From Deltaproteobacteria bacterium (GTDB taxonomy: Bacteria; Desulfobacterota; Desulfobaccia; Desulfobaccales; 0-14-0-80-60-11), in assembly GCA_023381945.1 (NCBI GenBank), contig JAMCQY010000431.1, positions 1-14,307 of the forward strand: a stretch of DNA of 14,307 bases. Direction: 5' to 3'. The notes beneath the pieces are model-generated. The model did not search any database. It saw only the letters and a program-made list of their open reading frames with translations, and had not been told where the DNA came from. A program made the translations under genes and the position numbers. The stretch's first letter is position 1, and every line of letters begins with the position of its first letter. This document shows positions 1 to 7,223 of this stretch, one piece after another.

Positions 1-234
1 CCCGGCCCGGAGTAACTTGGAGCGCGGCTTGCCGTCTACATAGCGCCGGTAATCCTTATCGGGATCAAAGGGTTGGAAATCTTTGCCCTCACGCTTTTTT
101 AAAAACTGATCGAAAAGCTTTTTCCAGGCGGCGGCGTGGAGCGCCGCGGTTTTGGTGATGACGCCGTCCAGGTCGAAAATAACTGCATCGTAAGAGCATT
201 TCGAAATGATGAAATGGGGATTTTTTTCAGACAA
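1..234 (-). CDS. HAD-family hydrolase, beta-phosphoglucomutase type (5' part only, runs off the left edge)
   Basis: Only the first 78 codons are in the window. Residues around 18-25 read AVIFDLDGV, the HAD motif I with the nucleophile Asp and the +2 acid Asp. This is followed by T-K-T-A-x-x-H-A-A-A-W-K-x-L-F-D and then by P-F-D-P-D-K-D-Y-R-R-Y-V-D-G-K-P-R. That order is characteristic of beta-phosphoglucomutase-like HADs often linked to GH65 disaccharide phosphorylases (family knowledge), which isomerise beta-glucose 1-phosphate to glucose 6-phosphate. I chose a TTG start at 234-232 because an in-frame TGA lies upstream and an AGG lies 6 nt before it; no ATG fits. After GKPR the family normally continues aromatic-(D/E)-G-V-x-S-F-L, but here it reads S-K-L-L-R-A-G. 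That switch coincides with a 19-bp sequence repeated at 327-345, so the gene may be broken or chimeric at the window edge. The family call is fairly sure; the start and intactness are uncertain. Confidence 0.75.
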   Translation of the reverse strand, partial: MSEKNPHFIISKCSYDAVIFDLDGVITKTAALHAAAWKKLFDQFLKKREGKDFQPFDPDKDYRRYVDGKPRSKLLRAG

Positions 235-326
235 AGCCGACCTCGCAAGCCTTTGGTAGGAGCCGAATTGGAAACGGCAATTTTCTCATAATCAATTAAT
301 CATTGACAGACTTTTTGTCTATCTGC

Positions 327-345
327 CCCGGCCCGGAGTAACTTG
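327..345. repeat. 19-bp direct repeat, second copy of bases 1-19
   Basis: Bases 327-345 are identical to bases 1-19 (CCCGGCCCGGAGTAACTTG), 326 bp apart and in the same orientation. The first copy starts at the window edge, so its true length is unknown. It sits exactly where the HAD reading frame stops resembling its family. It could mark a duplication, an insertion footprint or an assembly join. Confidence 0.7.
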
Positions 346-401
346 AAATTAGCCTTTCCCGTCACTAAATTGAGATAAATCTTCGCTGCCTGGAGGTAGT
401 C

Positions 402-707
402 ATGCGAATGCTTCTGAAGGTCAAGTTTCCTCATGAGAAGTTCAACGAAGCAGTCAGAGACGGGACTGTTGGTCCGAAAATGAGCCGTATCCTGGAAAGC
501 GTCAAACCCGAGGCTGTTTATTTTACCGAGCATAATGGCCAGCGCGGTGCGATTCTGATTGTTGATTTGAGCGACCCGTCTAAGGTTCCAGCCTTGGCTG
601 AACCCTGGTTTCTTACCTTTAATGCTGATGTGGAATTTCACCCGGTAATGACGCCGGAGGATCTTCAAAAGTCCGGCCTGGAGGAGTTAGGAAAAACCTG
701 GAGATAA
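402..707 (+). CDS. small conserved hypothetical protein (101 aa, cytoplasmic)
   Basis: A 101-residue protein without signal peptide or membrane segment. It has a compact alternating strand/helix pattern: a start of LLKVKFPHEKFN, a central GAILIVDLSDPSKVPALAEP, then WFLTFNADVEFHPVM, and an end of TPEDLQKSGLEELGKTW. The composition and the clear amphipathic elements look like a real ferredoxin-like-fold domain of the DUF3303 kind; similar ~100-aa proteins are sometimes labelled panthothenate synthetase without support. I cannot assign a function. The start at 402 is supported by GGAGG at 392-396, five bases upstream; an ATG two codons later (408) is also possible. The gene stands alone on the plus strand and ends 57 bp before a strong hairpin terminator. 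A long open frame on the opposite strand (300-668) is judged a shadow. Confidence 0.82.
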   Translation: MRMLLKVKFPHEKFNEAVRDGTVGPKMSRILESVKPEAVYFTEHNGQRGAILIVDLSDPSKVPALAEPWFLTFNADVEFHPVMTPEDLQKSGLEELGKTWR

Positions 708-764
708 ACGGAGGTATTCCAGGCAGAGTGCGTGGATTATTACGGAGAAGATTTATAGAGCTTA

Positions 765-792
765 AAGAAGGCGGCCCAATGGCCGCCTTCTT
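765..792 (+). terminator. rho-independent terminator after the 402-707 gene
   Basis: A perfect 12-bp stem, AAGAAGGCGGCC (765-776) with GGCCGCCTTCTT (781-792), closes a CAAT loop. The U-tract is short (the TTCTTGGTT region), so termination strength is inferred from the stem. The hairpin is symmetric and could also end transcripts from the other side. Confidence 0.78.
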
Positions 793-816
793 GGTTCTCG
801 GGTATCGAGGAGATAC

Positions 817-1000
817 TATAGTGTTTGCCAAAAGTTTCTTCTGGTGGCTGGCTTTTCAAATCCCCCTAAATCCCCCTTTTTCAAAGGGGGACTTTTAAAG
901 GAATTCCACTGAGTTCCCCCCTTTGAAAAAGGGGGAATAGGGGGGATTTTGAGAAGTTGCGTACACAATATTTAGGAAAAACCTTTTGGCAATTGCTATA
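817..1000. mobile_element. MITE-like palindromic element, 184 bp, no coding capacity
   Basis: The ends are terminal inverted repeats: TATAGTGTTTGCCAAAAG (817-834) and, read on the other strand from 1000 to 983, TATAGCAATTGCCAAAAG, with 15 of 18 bases matching. Inside lies a second inverted repeat, roughly 855-892 against 912-952, built from C-runs and G-runs around TTTTTCAAAG, so nearly the whole unit can fold back on itself. It encodes no protein. TA-rich ends fit TA-target transposons of the IS630/Tc1 kind (family knowledge), but no parent transposase is present. C-rich/G-rich palindromes of this style are common dispersed intergenic repeats. Confidence 0.65.
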
Positions 1001-1015
1001 AATTGTTGAATTAGA

Positions 1016-1037
1016 GCACAGGCTGGAAAGCCTGTGC
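1016..1037 (-). terminator. hairpin downstream of the PEP-synthase-like gene
   Basis: A perfect 9-bp stem, GCACAGGCT (1016-1024) with AGCCTGTGC (1029-1037), encloses a 4-nt loop. It begins 23 bp past the stop codon of the minus-strand gene at 1061, so it is well placed as its terminator, but only a weak T-rich stretch follows. Hairpins of this sequence type are also dispersed repeats in many genomes, so terminator is the likelier but not the only reading. Confidence 0.5.
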
Positions 1038-1060
1038 CACCTGAAAACTCGGAACTGCCT

Positions 1061-3625
1061 TTAACTTGCGGTTTCCTCCGGGCGTAGGCACTTCAGACTG
1101 TAGTCTTCCTTTTTGAAGGCCTGGAGGCAGCGGTCCAGGATATTATCAGAGGACAAAGCCAGGTCGAGTTGGCGGCAAAAGGCCATCAGCAGGCCCGCCA
1201 ACTCCAGGGTCTGCTCGGTTTCGAGCAGCGACAGTTTCACCAGGCGGCCCTGCACCAGGTCGCCCTTGGCCTGGGCCTTGAAGCCCAATTCATCCAGGAT
1301 CTGCTTGAGCAGGCGGGCCCGGCGCTCCCGACGCTCGATGGCGGCGGCCCCGCCCTTGAATTGAAAGCTGATGTAGTTGTCGTTGCGCTCTTCGGAGATA
1401 TAGGCGTCCATCATGCCGAAGTGGTAGCCCAGCCGCGAGTTGAAATTGAGATAATTGCCGGTGATGATGGCGAAGCTCTTGCCGCCCAGCCCGCGTTCGC
1501 CCTTGTTCATGTCGTACATGGTGTTGGCGAAGACGGAGATGAAGCCCTTGAGGTCCGGAGCCACCTGGCCGGCCCAGCTTACTCCGGGGTGATGAAAGCC
1601 GCGCAGCAGGGCCTTAAAGGGCCGGGAGGTGATGTCGTCTTCGGTCACCTGTTCCTGGCCGCTGACCCTGAGTCCGCCCCCAAGGTCGAGCACATAGAGA
1701 TTCAGGGGCAAATCGGTGACCAGGCGGGCCACGCGGCTGGACTCCACCGCCCTCTCCACGTCCCGGCTGAACATGGCGTCCATGGCCTTTTCGTGGCAGA
1801 AGCGGGTGATGTCGTGCAGCGTCTGGCAGTTGCCGGCCTGGAAATCCGGGTCCTCGGGTTCGAGCAGGCTCAGGGGAGAGGCCAGCCTGAGAACTCGCCG
1901 CAGTTTTTGAAAGACCGGGGAATTGCGCAAATCACCATCGGTTTCAGGCTGGCGGTCCAGGAGTTCGGTGACGATGCCCGGATAGACCCGGGCGGCGTCG
2001 GCGTCCACCGTGACGATCTGGCCGGGATGCAGCACCCGGGTGGCGCCGCCCACGTCCACCAGGGTGGGAATACGGAATTCCCGGGCCAGGATGGTCATGT
2101 GATCCGTAGGGCTGCCCACTTCGGTGAGGATGGCGGCGATCCGGTCCATGGCCAGGACCAGACGGGCCGAGGGCTGGCGGGCCACCACCACGGCGCCGGG
2201 AGGGATGCCGTCCACGTCTTCGTCATAAAGAAAATGATGGACCCGCCCGGCCACGGCGCCGCCCACCGCCCGGACGCCGAAGGTCAAGAGCGGCGGCACG
2301 GTCGGTTCCGCCGGACGCTCCCGAGTGGCCGGGGCAGCAAAATTGGGGGTGCAAACCCGGAGAGGCCGGGACTGGAGGATGACGATATTGCCGGCCTCGC
2401 CCACGGTCCATTCGATATCCTGGGGCCCGCCGAAGTGTTCTTCCAGCATCAGGGCGATTTCCGCCAGGGTGCGCGCCTGGACGTCGGTGAGGGAGGGAGC
2501 CGAGGCCTTTTTGGCCTGGAGTTTCACCGAAGCTACGCCGCCGTCGGGACGGCAGGCCAGGGCCACGGTTTTTTCCAGCACCCGCCGCTGCTTGATGGCA
2601 TGGCCCTTATCGCGGGAAATGACGTAGAGATCCGGGGAGATGGTGCCGTCGACGGCGTACTTCCCCAGGCCCCAGACGGAGCTGATTAAGACGCTGTCGG
2701 CTTCGGGGGCGTGGGGGTCGATGGAGAACATGACGCCGCTGGCCTTGGCCGGGACCATGGTGAGGACGCCCACCGCCATGGGGAGCTGGTCGATGGAAAA
2801 TTCCTGATATTTCCAATAGAAGATGGCCCGGGAAGTAAATTTGCTGGCGACGATTTCCTTATAGTGGTCCGGGAGCCGCGCGGCGTCGACGTTGAGCAGG
2901 GTGGCGAATTGACCGGCAAAGGAAAATTCAGTGTCTTCGCCCACCGCACTGGAGCGCACCGCCAGCCAGGGGGTGGGCAGGGATTTGGCCGCCTGCGTGA
3001 TGGCCTGCTCCAACTCCGCGGGCAAAGGCGCCCGGCGGATCAAGTCCTGGATCTCCTGGCTCTCCAATTCCAGGCTCTCCAGGTCGTGAATAGGGGCCTG
3101 GGCCAGTCTTTCTTCCAGTTCGCCGGAGAGTCCGGCCTCTTCCAAAAAGAATTTATAGGCCGCGGCAGTGACGGCAAAACCCTGGGGCACCGGCAGGCCC
3201 ACACGATTGCCGATCTCCCCCAGGTTGGCCATCTTGCTGCCCACGGCCGGAGCCAGATCCTGGTTTAAGGCCGACAAGGGCAGAATGAAAGGAGTTTCCG
3301 GGATAGTGGGGACTGCGGCCAATTCCTGGCGGATGTCTTCACCCAGGCGCCGGCAGATGGGAGCCAGTTCCGGGTAGCGGCCCCCGGTGAGCAGATTGAG
3401 TTCGGCGACCATCCCCGAAACGCTGGCCAGCAGGCGGTCCGACTGGGTTTCCAAATAGCCGGTGTCAAAGAGGAAGTCGCCGGAGAGCTTCTCCTCCATG
3501 TCGGCCATGGTTTCCAGAGCCTGGTTGTTTTCGGTCAACAGGCGGCGAAAATGGTCGAACTGCTCCTGCAGGCGGGTCGCCTCGTCTACTTCCTCTTTAA
3601 GGAACCGTCGCAGGAATTTAAACAC
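1061..3625 (-). CDS. PEP-synthase-like phosphotransferase with atypical C-terminal domain
   Basis: About 855 residues, probably cytoplasmic. Residues 1-120 are a helical, probably coiled-coil extension. Residues ~125-425 form a PPDK/PEP-synthase ATP-grasp domain: RSSAVGED (225-232), SGVMFSIDP (297-305), QDIEWT (403-408) and ILQSRP (417-422). Residues ~450-550 form the mobile phosphohistidine domain with TDHMTILAREFRIPTLV, where His510 would be the phosphorylated residue. PEP synthase and PPDK then carry a TIM barrel that binds PEP/pyruvate; here residues ~560-855 show none of its usual signatures but a different domain with GHxHx-poor motifs such as YVLDLGGGLRVSG (645-657), NYISFQFKGGAAA (751-763) and a helical tail. 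The ATP half-reaction looks intact; the phosphate acceptor is unknown. The start is probably GTG at 3625, six bases after GGAG; TTG at 3628 is the alternative. It follows the kinase and regulator genes at an 89-92 bp gap, so an operon is likely. Confidence 0.85.
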   Translation of the reverse strand: MFKFLRRFLKEEVDEATRLQEQFDHFRRLLTENNQALETMADMEEKLSGDFLFDTGYLETQSDRLLASVSGMVAELNLLTGGRYPELAPICRRLGEDIRQELAAVPTIPETPFILPLSALNQDLAPAVGSKMANLGEIGNRVGLPVPQGFAVTAAAYKFFLEEAGLSGELEERLAQAPIHDLESLELESQEIQDLIRRAPLPAELEQAITQAAKSLPTPWLAVRSSAVGEDTEFSFAGQFATLLNVDAARLPDHYKEIVASKFTSRAIFYWKYQEFSIDQLPMAVGVLTMVPAKASGVMFSIDPHAPEADSVLISSVWGLGKYAVDGTISPDLYVISRDKGHAIKQRRVLEKTVALACRPDGGVASVKLQAKKASAPSLTDVQARTLAEIALMLEEHFGGPQDIEWTVGEAGNIVILQSRPLRVCTPNFAAPATRERPAEPTVPPLLTFGVRAVGGAVAGRVHHFLYDEDVDGIPPGAVVVARQPSARLVLAMDRIAAILTEVGSPTDHMTILAREFRIPTLVDVGGATRVLHPGQIVTVDADAARVYPGIVTELLDRQPETDGDLRNSPVFQKLRRVLRLASPLSLLEPEDPDFQAGNCQTLHDITRFCHEKAMDAMFSRDVERAVESSRVARLVTDLPLNLYVLDLGGGLRVSGQEQVTEDDITSRPFKALLRGFHHPGVSWAGQVAPDLKGFISVFANTMYDMNKGERGLGGKSFAIITGNYLNFNSRLGYHFGMMDAYISEERNDNYISFQFKGGAAAIERRERRARLLKQILDELGFKAQAKGDLVQGRLVKLSLLETEQTLELAGLLMAFCRQLDLALSSDNILDRCLQAFKKEDYSLKCLRPEETAS

Positions 3626-3707
3626 CAAAGTCTCCGATAGTCCTTTAGCAGTCTATAGGGCGCGCCGTGCATGCCGAACCGGCGGCCACAGGCTGCCCGT
3701 CTATAGT

Positions 3708-3721
3708 TGATCACTGATCAC
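3708..3721. repeat. tandem 7-bp repeat across the stop codon of the response regulator
   Basis: Two head-to-tail copies of TGATCAC (3708-3714 and 3715-3721). The second copy contains the TGA stop of the minus-strand receiver gene (3720-3718). The same spacer holds a separate 8-bp direct repeat, GTCTATAG, at 3651-3658 and 3699-3706. Confidence 0.6.
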
Positions 3722-4122
3722 TGCTTTCTCAAGGCTGCCAGTTCCCCTTGCATCCTTTTCCATTCCAGAGCCCGGCGGATGGTGATCAGAATGGTCTCCT
3801 TGCGAAAGGGCTTGGTAATGAAATCATAGGCTCCCTTCTGGATGGCTTCCTCAGCGGTTTCGATGGTGCCGTAGGCGGTGATGATGATGATGGGCAGGTT
3901 CTGATTGATCTTTTTCACAATGTCGATCAGATCCATGCCGTCCACCAGGGGCATCTTCAGATCGGTGATCACCAGGTCGTAATGGTCCTCTTGGAGCATT
4001 TTGCCCACTTCGAGGGGATTGTTAGTGGTGTTCACTTCATACCCCGTCTTATCCATCAGGATGGTCCTCAGCAACCTGAGCATATTGGGTTCGTCGTCCA
4101 CCACTAAAATACGTTCCGGCAT
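3718..4122 (-). CDS. receiver-only response regulator (134 aa)
   Basis: A single CheY-like receiver domain with nothing after it except a short helix. The acidic pair is D9-D10 (ILVVDDEPN), the phospho-acceptor is D54 (VITDLKMP), the switch threonine is T82 (IITAYGT) and the conserved lysine is K104 (FITKPF). The sequence is closest in style to receivers of NtrC-type activators, but the AAA+ and DNA-binding domains are absent, and the gene ends cleanly at 134 residues with no open downstream remnant. Such single-domain regulators act by protein contact or phosphorelay (family knowledge). AGGAGG lies six bases before the ATG at 4122. It lies 81 bp after the histidine kinase gene and ahead of the PEP-synthase-like gene; the kinase is its presumed partner, and the PEP-synthase-like protein is a possible target (inference). 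Confidence 0.93.
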   Translation of the reverse strand: MPERILVVDDEPNMLRLLRTILMDKTGYEVNTTNNPLEVGKMLQEDHYDLVITDLKMPLVDGMDLIDIVKKINQNLPIIIITAYGTIETAEEAIQKGAYDFITKPFRKETILITIRRALEWKRMQGELAALRKQ

Positions 4123-4147
4123 AACTTCCTCCTGGAAGGATAAAAAA

Positions 4148-4170
4148 GTTCAAGGTTCAAGGTTCAAGGT
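4148..4170. repeat. tandem 7-bp repeat, three copies, between kinase and regulator genes
   Basis: Three head-to-tail copies of GTTCAAG (4148-4154, 4155-4161, 4162-4168) plus two further bases. They fill part of the 81-bp spacer just upstream of the regulator's ribosome-binding site. Such simple arrays are usually slippage products. Confidence 0.65.
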
Positions 4171-4203
4171 ATTTAGTGAATTAGTGGGCAGCGCCCGCCT
4201 ACA

Positions 4204-6519
4204 CTAATTACTGCTCACTGCTTGCTGCTCACTGCTTGCCGTCTCCGCGGTCTCCGAATCTGCGGCGATGGGCAGATAAACGGTGAAGGTGGTCCCGTGT
4301 TTTTCGGGATATTCGTCAGCCGGAAAGGTGGTGAAGATGATGTTGCCGCCGAACTTGGTGATGATGCCGTAGCTCGTGGACAGGCCCAGGCCGGTGCCTT
4401 CGCCGGTCTTCTTGGTGGTGAAGAAGGGATCGAAGATCTTGGTCTGGGCCTCCCGGGGAATGCCGTTGCCGGTATCGCTGAACTCGATGGCCAGGCGGTT
4501 GCCGTCGGGGACCTTTTGGGTCGCCACCTTGAGGACGCCGCCGCCCTTCATGGCATCCCGGGCATTATTAATCAGGTTGATGAAAACCTGCTGCAGTTCC
4601 GAGGGGTCGCAAGCAGCCATGGGAAGGCCGGGGGCGAGGCTGCTGTCCAGGCGAATCTTTTTGGTCAACAGGGTATTTTTCACCACCGCCAGAGTCTTTT
4701 CCAGGAGATGGTTGATGTCAGCCCGGGTTTCGGTGCGTTCCGGGGCCCGGGCGAAGGTCAGGAGATTTTCCACGATCTTTTTGCAGCGCAGGCCCTCTTC
4801 CTCGATGACCTTCAGGGTGGCGTTGATTTCGGGCAAATCTTCAGTCTGCCCCAACAGGTGCTCGGTGAACCCCAGGATCACGGTCATGGGATTGTTGATT
4901 TCGTGGGCCACGCCGGCGGCCAAGGTGCCGATGGAGGCCAGCTTCTCCATATTGATCAAGCGGTCTTCAATGGACTTGCGGCCGGTGATATTGCGGGAAA
5001 TGATCTCAAAAGCAAAGATCTGCCCCTGCTCGTCCTTGATGCCCACTATGCTGGTGGAGAACCAGAAATCCTGGTCACCGATAGACACTTGGTGGCGCAT
5101 GGAGCGGACTTTGCCGGCGGCCTGCATCTCCCGTAGCCAGTCCATGTGGAACTCGGCGGATTTTTTGGTAAAAATGTCGTAAAGCGTACGGCCGATAAAA
5201 TCTTCGGGGTGTCCTCCCAGCAGGGCCTCGGCAGGCTGGCTCTGGGGCAGGCCTGCCAGAGCCCGGGAGAAGAGGTCGGCGGCAAAACGGTTGATTGAGA
5301 GAATGCGGCCTTGATTGTCAACGGTGTAGATGAGGTCGGCGGCATTTTCCACCAGGCCTTGATACCGGGCCTCGGACTTCTGCAATTTCACCTTCTGACG
5401 GTTGACCTCCTCCTCCAACTGTTCGGAGAACTGGCGCTCATAACGAAAATTCAACATAAAGATGGTGCCGGAGAGGACCACCAGGCCGATGATCACCTGC
5501 ATGAAAAACTGGCGCATATAGAGGGAGTGAATTACCCCTTCAACTTCGCTGGCCGGGGCCGCCACCGCCACCGACCAGGAGGGCTCGGGGTTGTCGCTCT
5601 TCACGTAAGCGGGGTCCCCCAGCTTCACCGGGGAGTAGGCGATGAGTTTTTGAATCTCGCCGGCCATACCGCGGTGCCAGCCGGAGATATAGGTGCCCCA
5701 GCCCTCTTTACCGGTCAGCATCTTTTCACGTTGGATCTGGTTAATGGCGTCGAAAGAGATGGCCGGCATGCGCGCCTTGCGCACGGTGAAGGCATTTTTG
5801 CCGATAAAATCCCGTTCCGGGTGGGCTAGAAAGACGCCCTGATTGTCCATGATCCAGGCATAGCCAGTCTTGCCGCTGCGTATATCCTGGGTAAATTTGC
5901 TGGCCAGATGATGAGCGTCGATATAAAAGGCCAGGACGCCGGCAAACTTACCCGAAGGATGGGGATGGCTCTCATCCACCGAAACCTCATAAGTAGGTAC
6001 GGCCATCACCGTGATCAGGCGGCCTGGGAAATTGGGAACCCGGGTTGACACCGGGCTGACATAGACCTGACCTTTGTTTTCAGGTTTAGCAGCCCATTCC
6101 AGAAAGGGGGCATCTTTGAAATTGCCGGTGGTAATGTGTTCCAGACCCCGGCTGTCCACCAGATAGGCTCGCCGGCCATCGGCGTCCATGCGAAGGATCT
6201 CGACCAGGCCTTCCTCCCGGACGCTGGCCAGGGTGGCCCGCATGCGGTTGGCCCAGGTGAGGGGCTCCAGGTATTGGATCGACGGGGAGAAATTGAGAGT
6301 GCTTAGCTCCCGCTTTAAGAAATTGATGTCCTGCTCCAGAAGACCGGCGGTGTGCTTGGCCAACACCAATTGCTGCTGATTGAAATCTTCCTTAACGATC
6401 TCCCGCATCTGGCCGGCGGATTTCAACCCCAAATAGATGCTGGTGCCCAGGAGGGCAAGGTTCACCGCCAGGAGAATTGCCAGGACGTAGTGGGAAACCA
6501 GAAAAGGGAAGCGCCGCAT
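4204..6519 (-). CDS. dCache-PAS sensor histidine kinase (771 aa, inner membrane)
   Basis: Membrane segment 1 is at residues ~10-32. A periplasmic region of ~300 residues (about 35-332) has dCache character, for example TGYAWIMDNQGVFLAHPERDFIGKN (split here as residues 218-242). Membrane segment 2 is at ~337-357 and is followed by a coiled-coil linker. A PAS domain spans ~385-510 (LVENAADLIYTVDNQGRIL). The HisKA helix carries the phosphorylated His539 in AAGVAHEINNPMTVILG. The HATPase domain shows the N box (NLINNARDA, 648-656), G1 (DTGNGI, 682-687), F box (FDPFFTTK) and G2 (GTGLGLS, 708-714). All catalytic motifs are intact. Cache domains usually bind small molecules such as amino or organic acids; the ligand here is unknown. 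The last ~12 residues are encoded by a 14-bp tandem repeat and look non-conserved. It is first in a likely operon with the receiver gene and the PEP-synthase-like gene. A GAGG lies 11 bases before the ATG, a rather long spacing. Confidence 0.94.
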   Translation of the reverse strand: MRRFPFLVSHYVLAILLAVNLALLGTSIYLGLKSAGQMREIVKEDFNQQQLVLAKHTAGLLEQDINFLKRELSTLNFSPSIQYLEPLTWANRMRATLASVREEGLVEILRMDADGRRAYLVDSRGLEHITTGNFKDAPFLEWAAKPENKGQVYVSPVSTRVPNFPGRLITVMAVPTYEVSVDESHPHPSGKFAGVLAFYIDAHHLASKFTQDIRSGKTGYAWIMDNQGVFLAHPERDFIGKNAFTVRKARMPAISFDAINQIQREKMLTGKEGWGTYISGWHRGMAGEIQKLIAYSPVKLGDPAYVKSDNPEPSWSVAVAAPASEVEGVIHSLYMRQFFMQVIIGLVVLSGTIFMLNFRYERQFSEQLEEEVNRQKVKLQKSEARYQGLVENAADLIYTVDNQGRILSINRFAADLFSRALAGLPQSQPAEALLGGHPEDFIGRTLYDIFTKKSAEFHMDWLREMQAAGKVRSMRHQVSIGDQDFWFSTSIVGIKDEQGQIFAFEIISRNITGRKSIEDRLINMEKLASIGTLAAGVAHEINNPMTVILGFTEHLLGQTEDLPEINATLKVIEEEGLRCKKIVENLLTFARAPERTETRADINHLLEKTLAVVKNTLLTKKIRLDSSLAPGLPMAACDPSELQQVFINLINNARDAMKGGGVLKVATQKVPDGNRLAIEFSDTGNGIPREAQTKIFDPFFTTKKTGEGTGLGLSTSYGIITKFGGNIIFTTFPADEYPEKHGTTFTVYLPIAADSETAETASSEQQAVSSN
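4211..4238. repeat. 14-bp tandem duplication encoding the kinase C-terminal tail
   Basis: Two exact head-to-tail copies of CTGCTCACTGCTTG (4211-4224 and 4225-4238) overlap the last codons of the kinase gene. The unit is not a multiple of three, so a change in copy number would change the tail's frame and its stop codon but leave the HATPase domain intact. Confidence 0.7.
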
Positions 6520-6631
6520 GGGACGGTCAACCTCAAATTTTAAACTTTATACTTTAATTAAAGCACAACCGCGCCTGATAATCCAGTCAACTGCCATTTT
6601 TAGCAAGATACTGTTTACGTTTATTATTTTC

Positions 6632-6648
6632 GCGACTTGGCGACTTGG
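6632..6648. repeat. 8-bp tandem duplication upstream of the kinase gene
   Basis: GCGACTTG occurs twice in a row (6632-6639, 6640-6647), followed by one more G. It lies in the 290-bp spacer between the stress-protein gene and the kinase gene. The rest of that spacer is AT-rich near the kinase start, and I see no convincing promoter in it. Confidence 0.5.
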
Positions 6649-6746
6649 ATTAGATGATTCTCCTTTCCAGGCTTCCGCCGATACCTTAGGGAAAAGTCAC
6701 ATCGATGAGCATATTTCGTTTCACATTAGTGCAAGCTGACCTCTTT

Positions 6747-6779
6747 GAAAAAGAGCGGCTCCCCTTGGAGGAGAGCCGC
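6747..6779 (-). terminator. rho-independent terminator of the TauE/stress-protein unit
   Basis: Read on the minus strand, GCGGCTC (6779-6773) pairs with GAGCCGC (6761-6755) and is followed directly by the T-rich run TCTTTTTC (6754-6747). It begins about 30 bp past the stop codon of the universal stress protein gene. It separates this unit from the kinase operon. Confidence 0.82.
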
Positions 6780-6809
6780 CGGGTTAGGGGGAATGAACAG
6801 TACGGCAAA

Positions 6810-7223
6810 TCAGCTTTTGACCACCAGCACCGAACAAGGGGAGTAAGTCACCACTTTGGAGGCGGTGCTGCCCAGAAAAGACGAGGTCTTGCCGGCCAGG
6901 CCGCGACTGCCTATAACGATGAGGTCGATCTTTTCATCTTTGGCGACCCGGACGATCTCCTCGGCCGGCGAAGGCCCGGTGGCCAACAGGACCTGGGCGA
7001 TAGTGCCGCATTTCTGCGCCACATCTTTGGCTTTCTTCAGGGCGGAATCCGCCTGAGCCTTCATCTTGTCGGCAATGTACCTGCCCTCTTCCAGCTCCGG
7101 CAGTTCGATACCAACCGACATCAGGGTCAGGGCTGAGGAAGGTTGAGACTTAGCCAAGTCGCAGGCGTATTCCACGGCCTTCATGGAGTATTCTGAGCCA
7201 TCCACAGGCACCAGCATCTTCAT
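6810..7223 (-). CDS. universal stress protein, UspA family (137 aa)
   Basis: A single Usp domain, at the family's usual length. It begins MKMLVPVDGSEYSMKAVEYA, with the conserved Asp8 that contacts the adenine ring in ATP-binding members. It ends with G105-x2-G108-x9-G118-S119, the full ATP-binding signature of the MJ0577-like subgroup, followed by a VVTYSPCSVLVVK strand. ATP binding is therefore likely. Its ATG overlaps the TGA of the TauE gene (the sequence ATGA at 7223-7220), and GAGG lies seven bases upstream inside the TauE gene, so translation is probably coupled. Usp proteins encoded next to membrane transporters often modulate them (family knowledge); a role in controlling this permease is inference. 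Confidence 0.95.
   Translation of the reverse strand: MKMLVPVDGSEYSMKAVEYACDLAKSQPSSALTLMSVGIELPELEEGRYIADKMKAQADSALKKAKDVAQKCGTIAQVLLATGPSPAEEIVRVAKDEKIDLIVIGSRGLAGKTSSFLGSTASKVVTYSPCSVLVVKS

Noticed and set aside
300..668. 122-codon open frame on the minus strand
   Set aside because: It lies opposite the 402-707 gene, which has a good ribosome-binding site and protein-like composition; the antisense product has neither.
1169..2689. 506-codon open frame on the plus strand
   Set aside because: It mirrors the PEP-synthase-like gene; its translation is His/Gly/Gln-rich low-complexity typical of an antisense GC-rich frame, and no motif or domain is visible.
3708..4238. CRISPR-like array
   Set aside because: The repeats are 7-14 bp, head to tail without spacers, and no cas gene is near.
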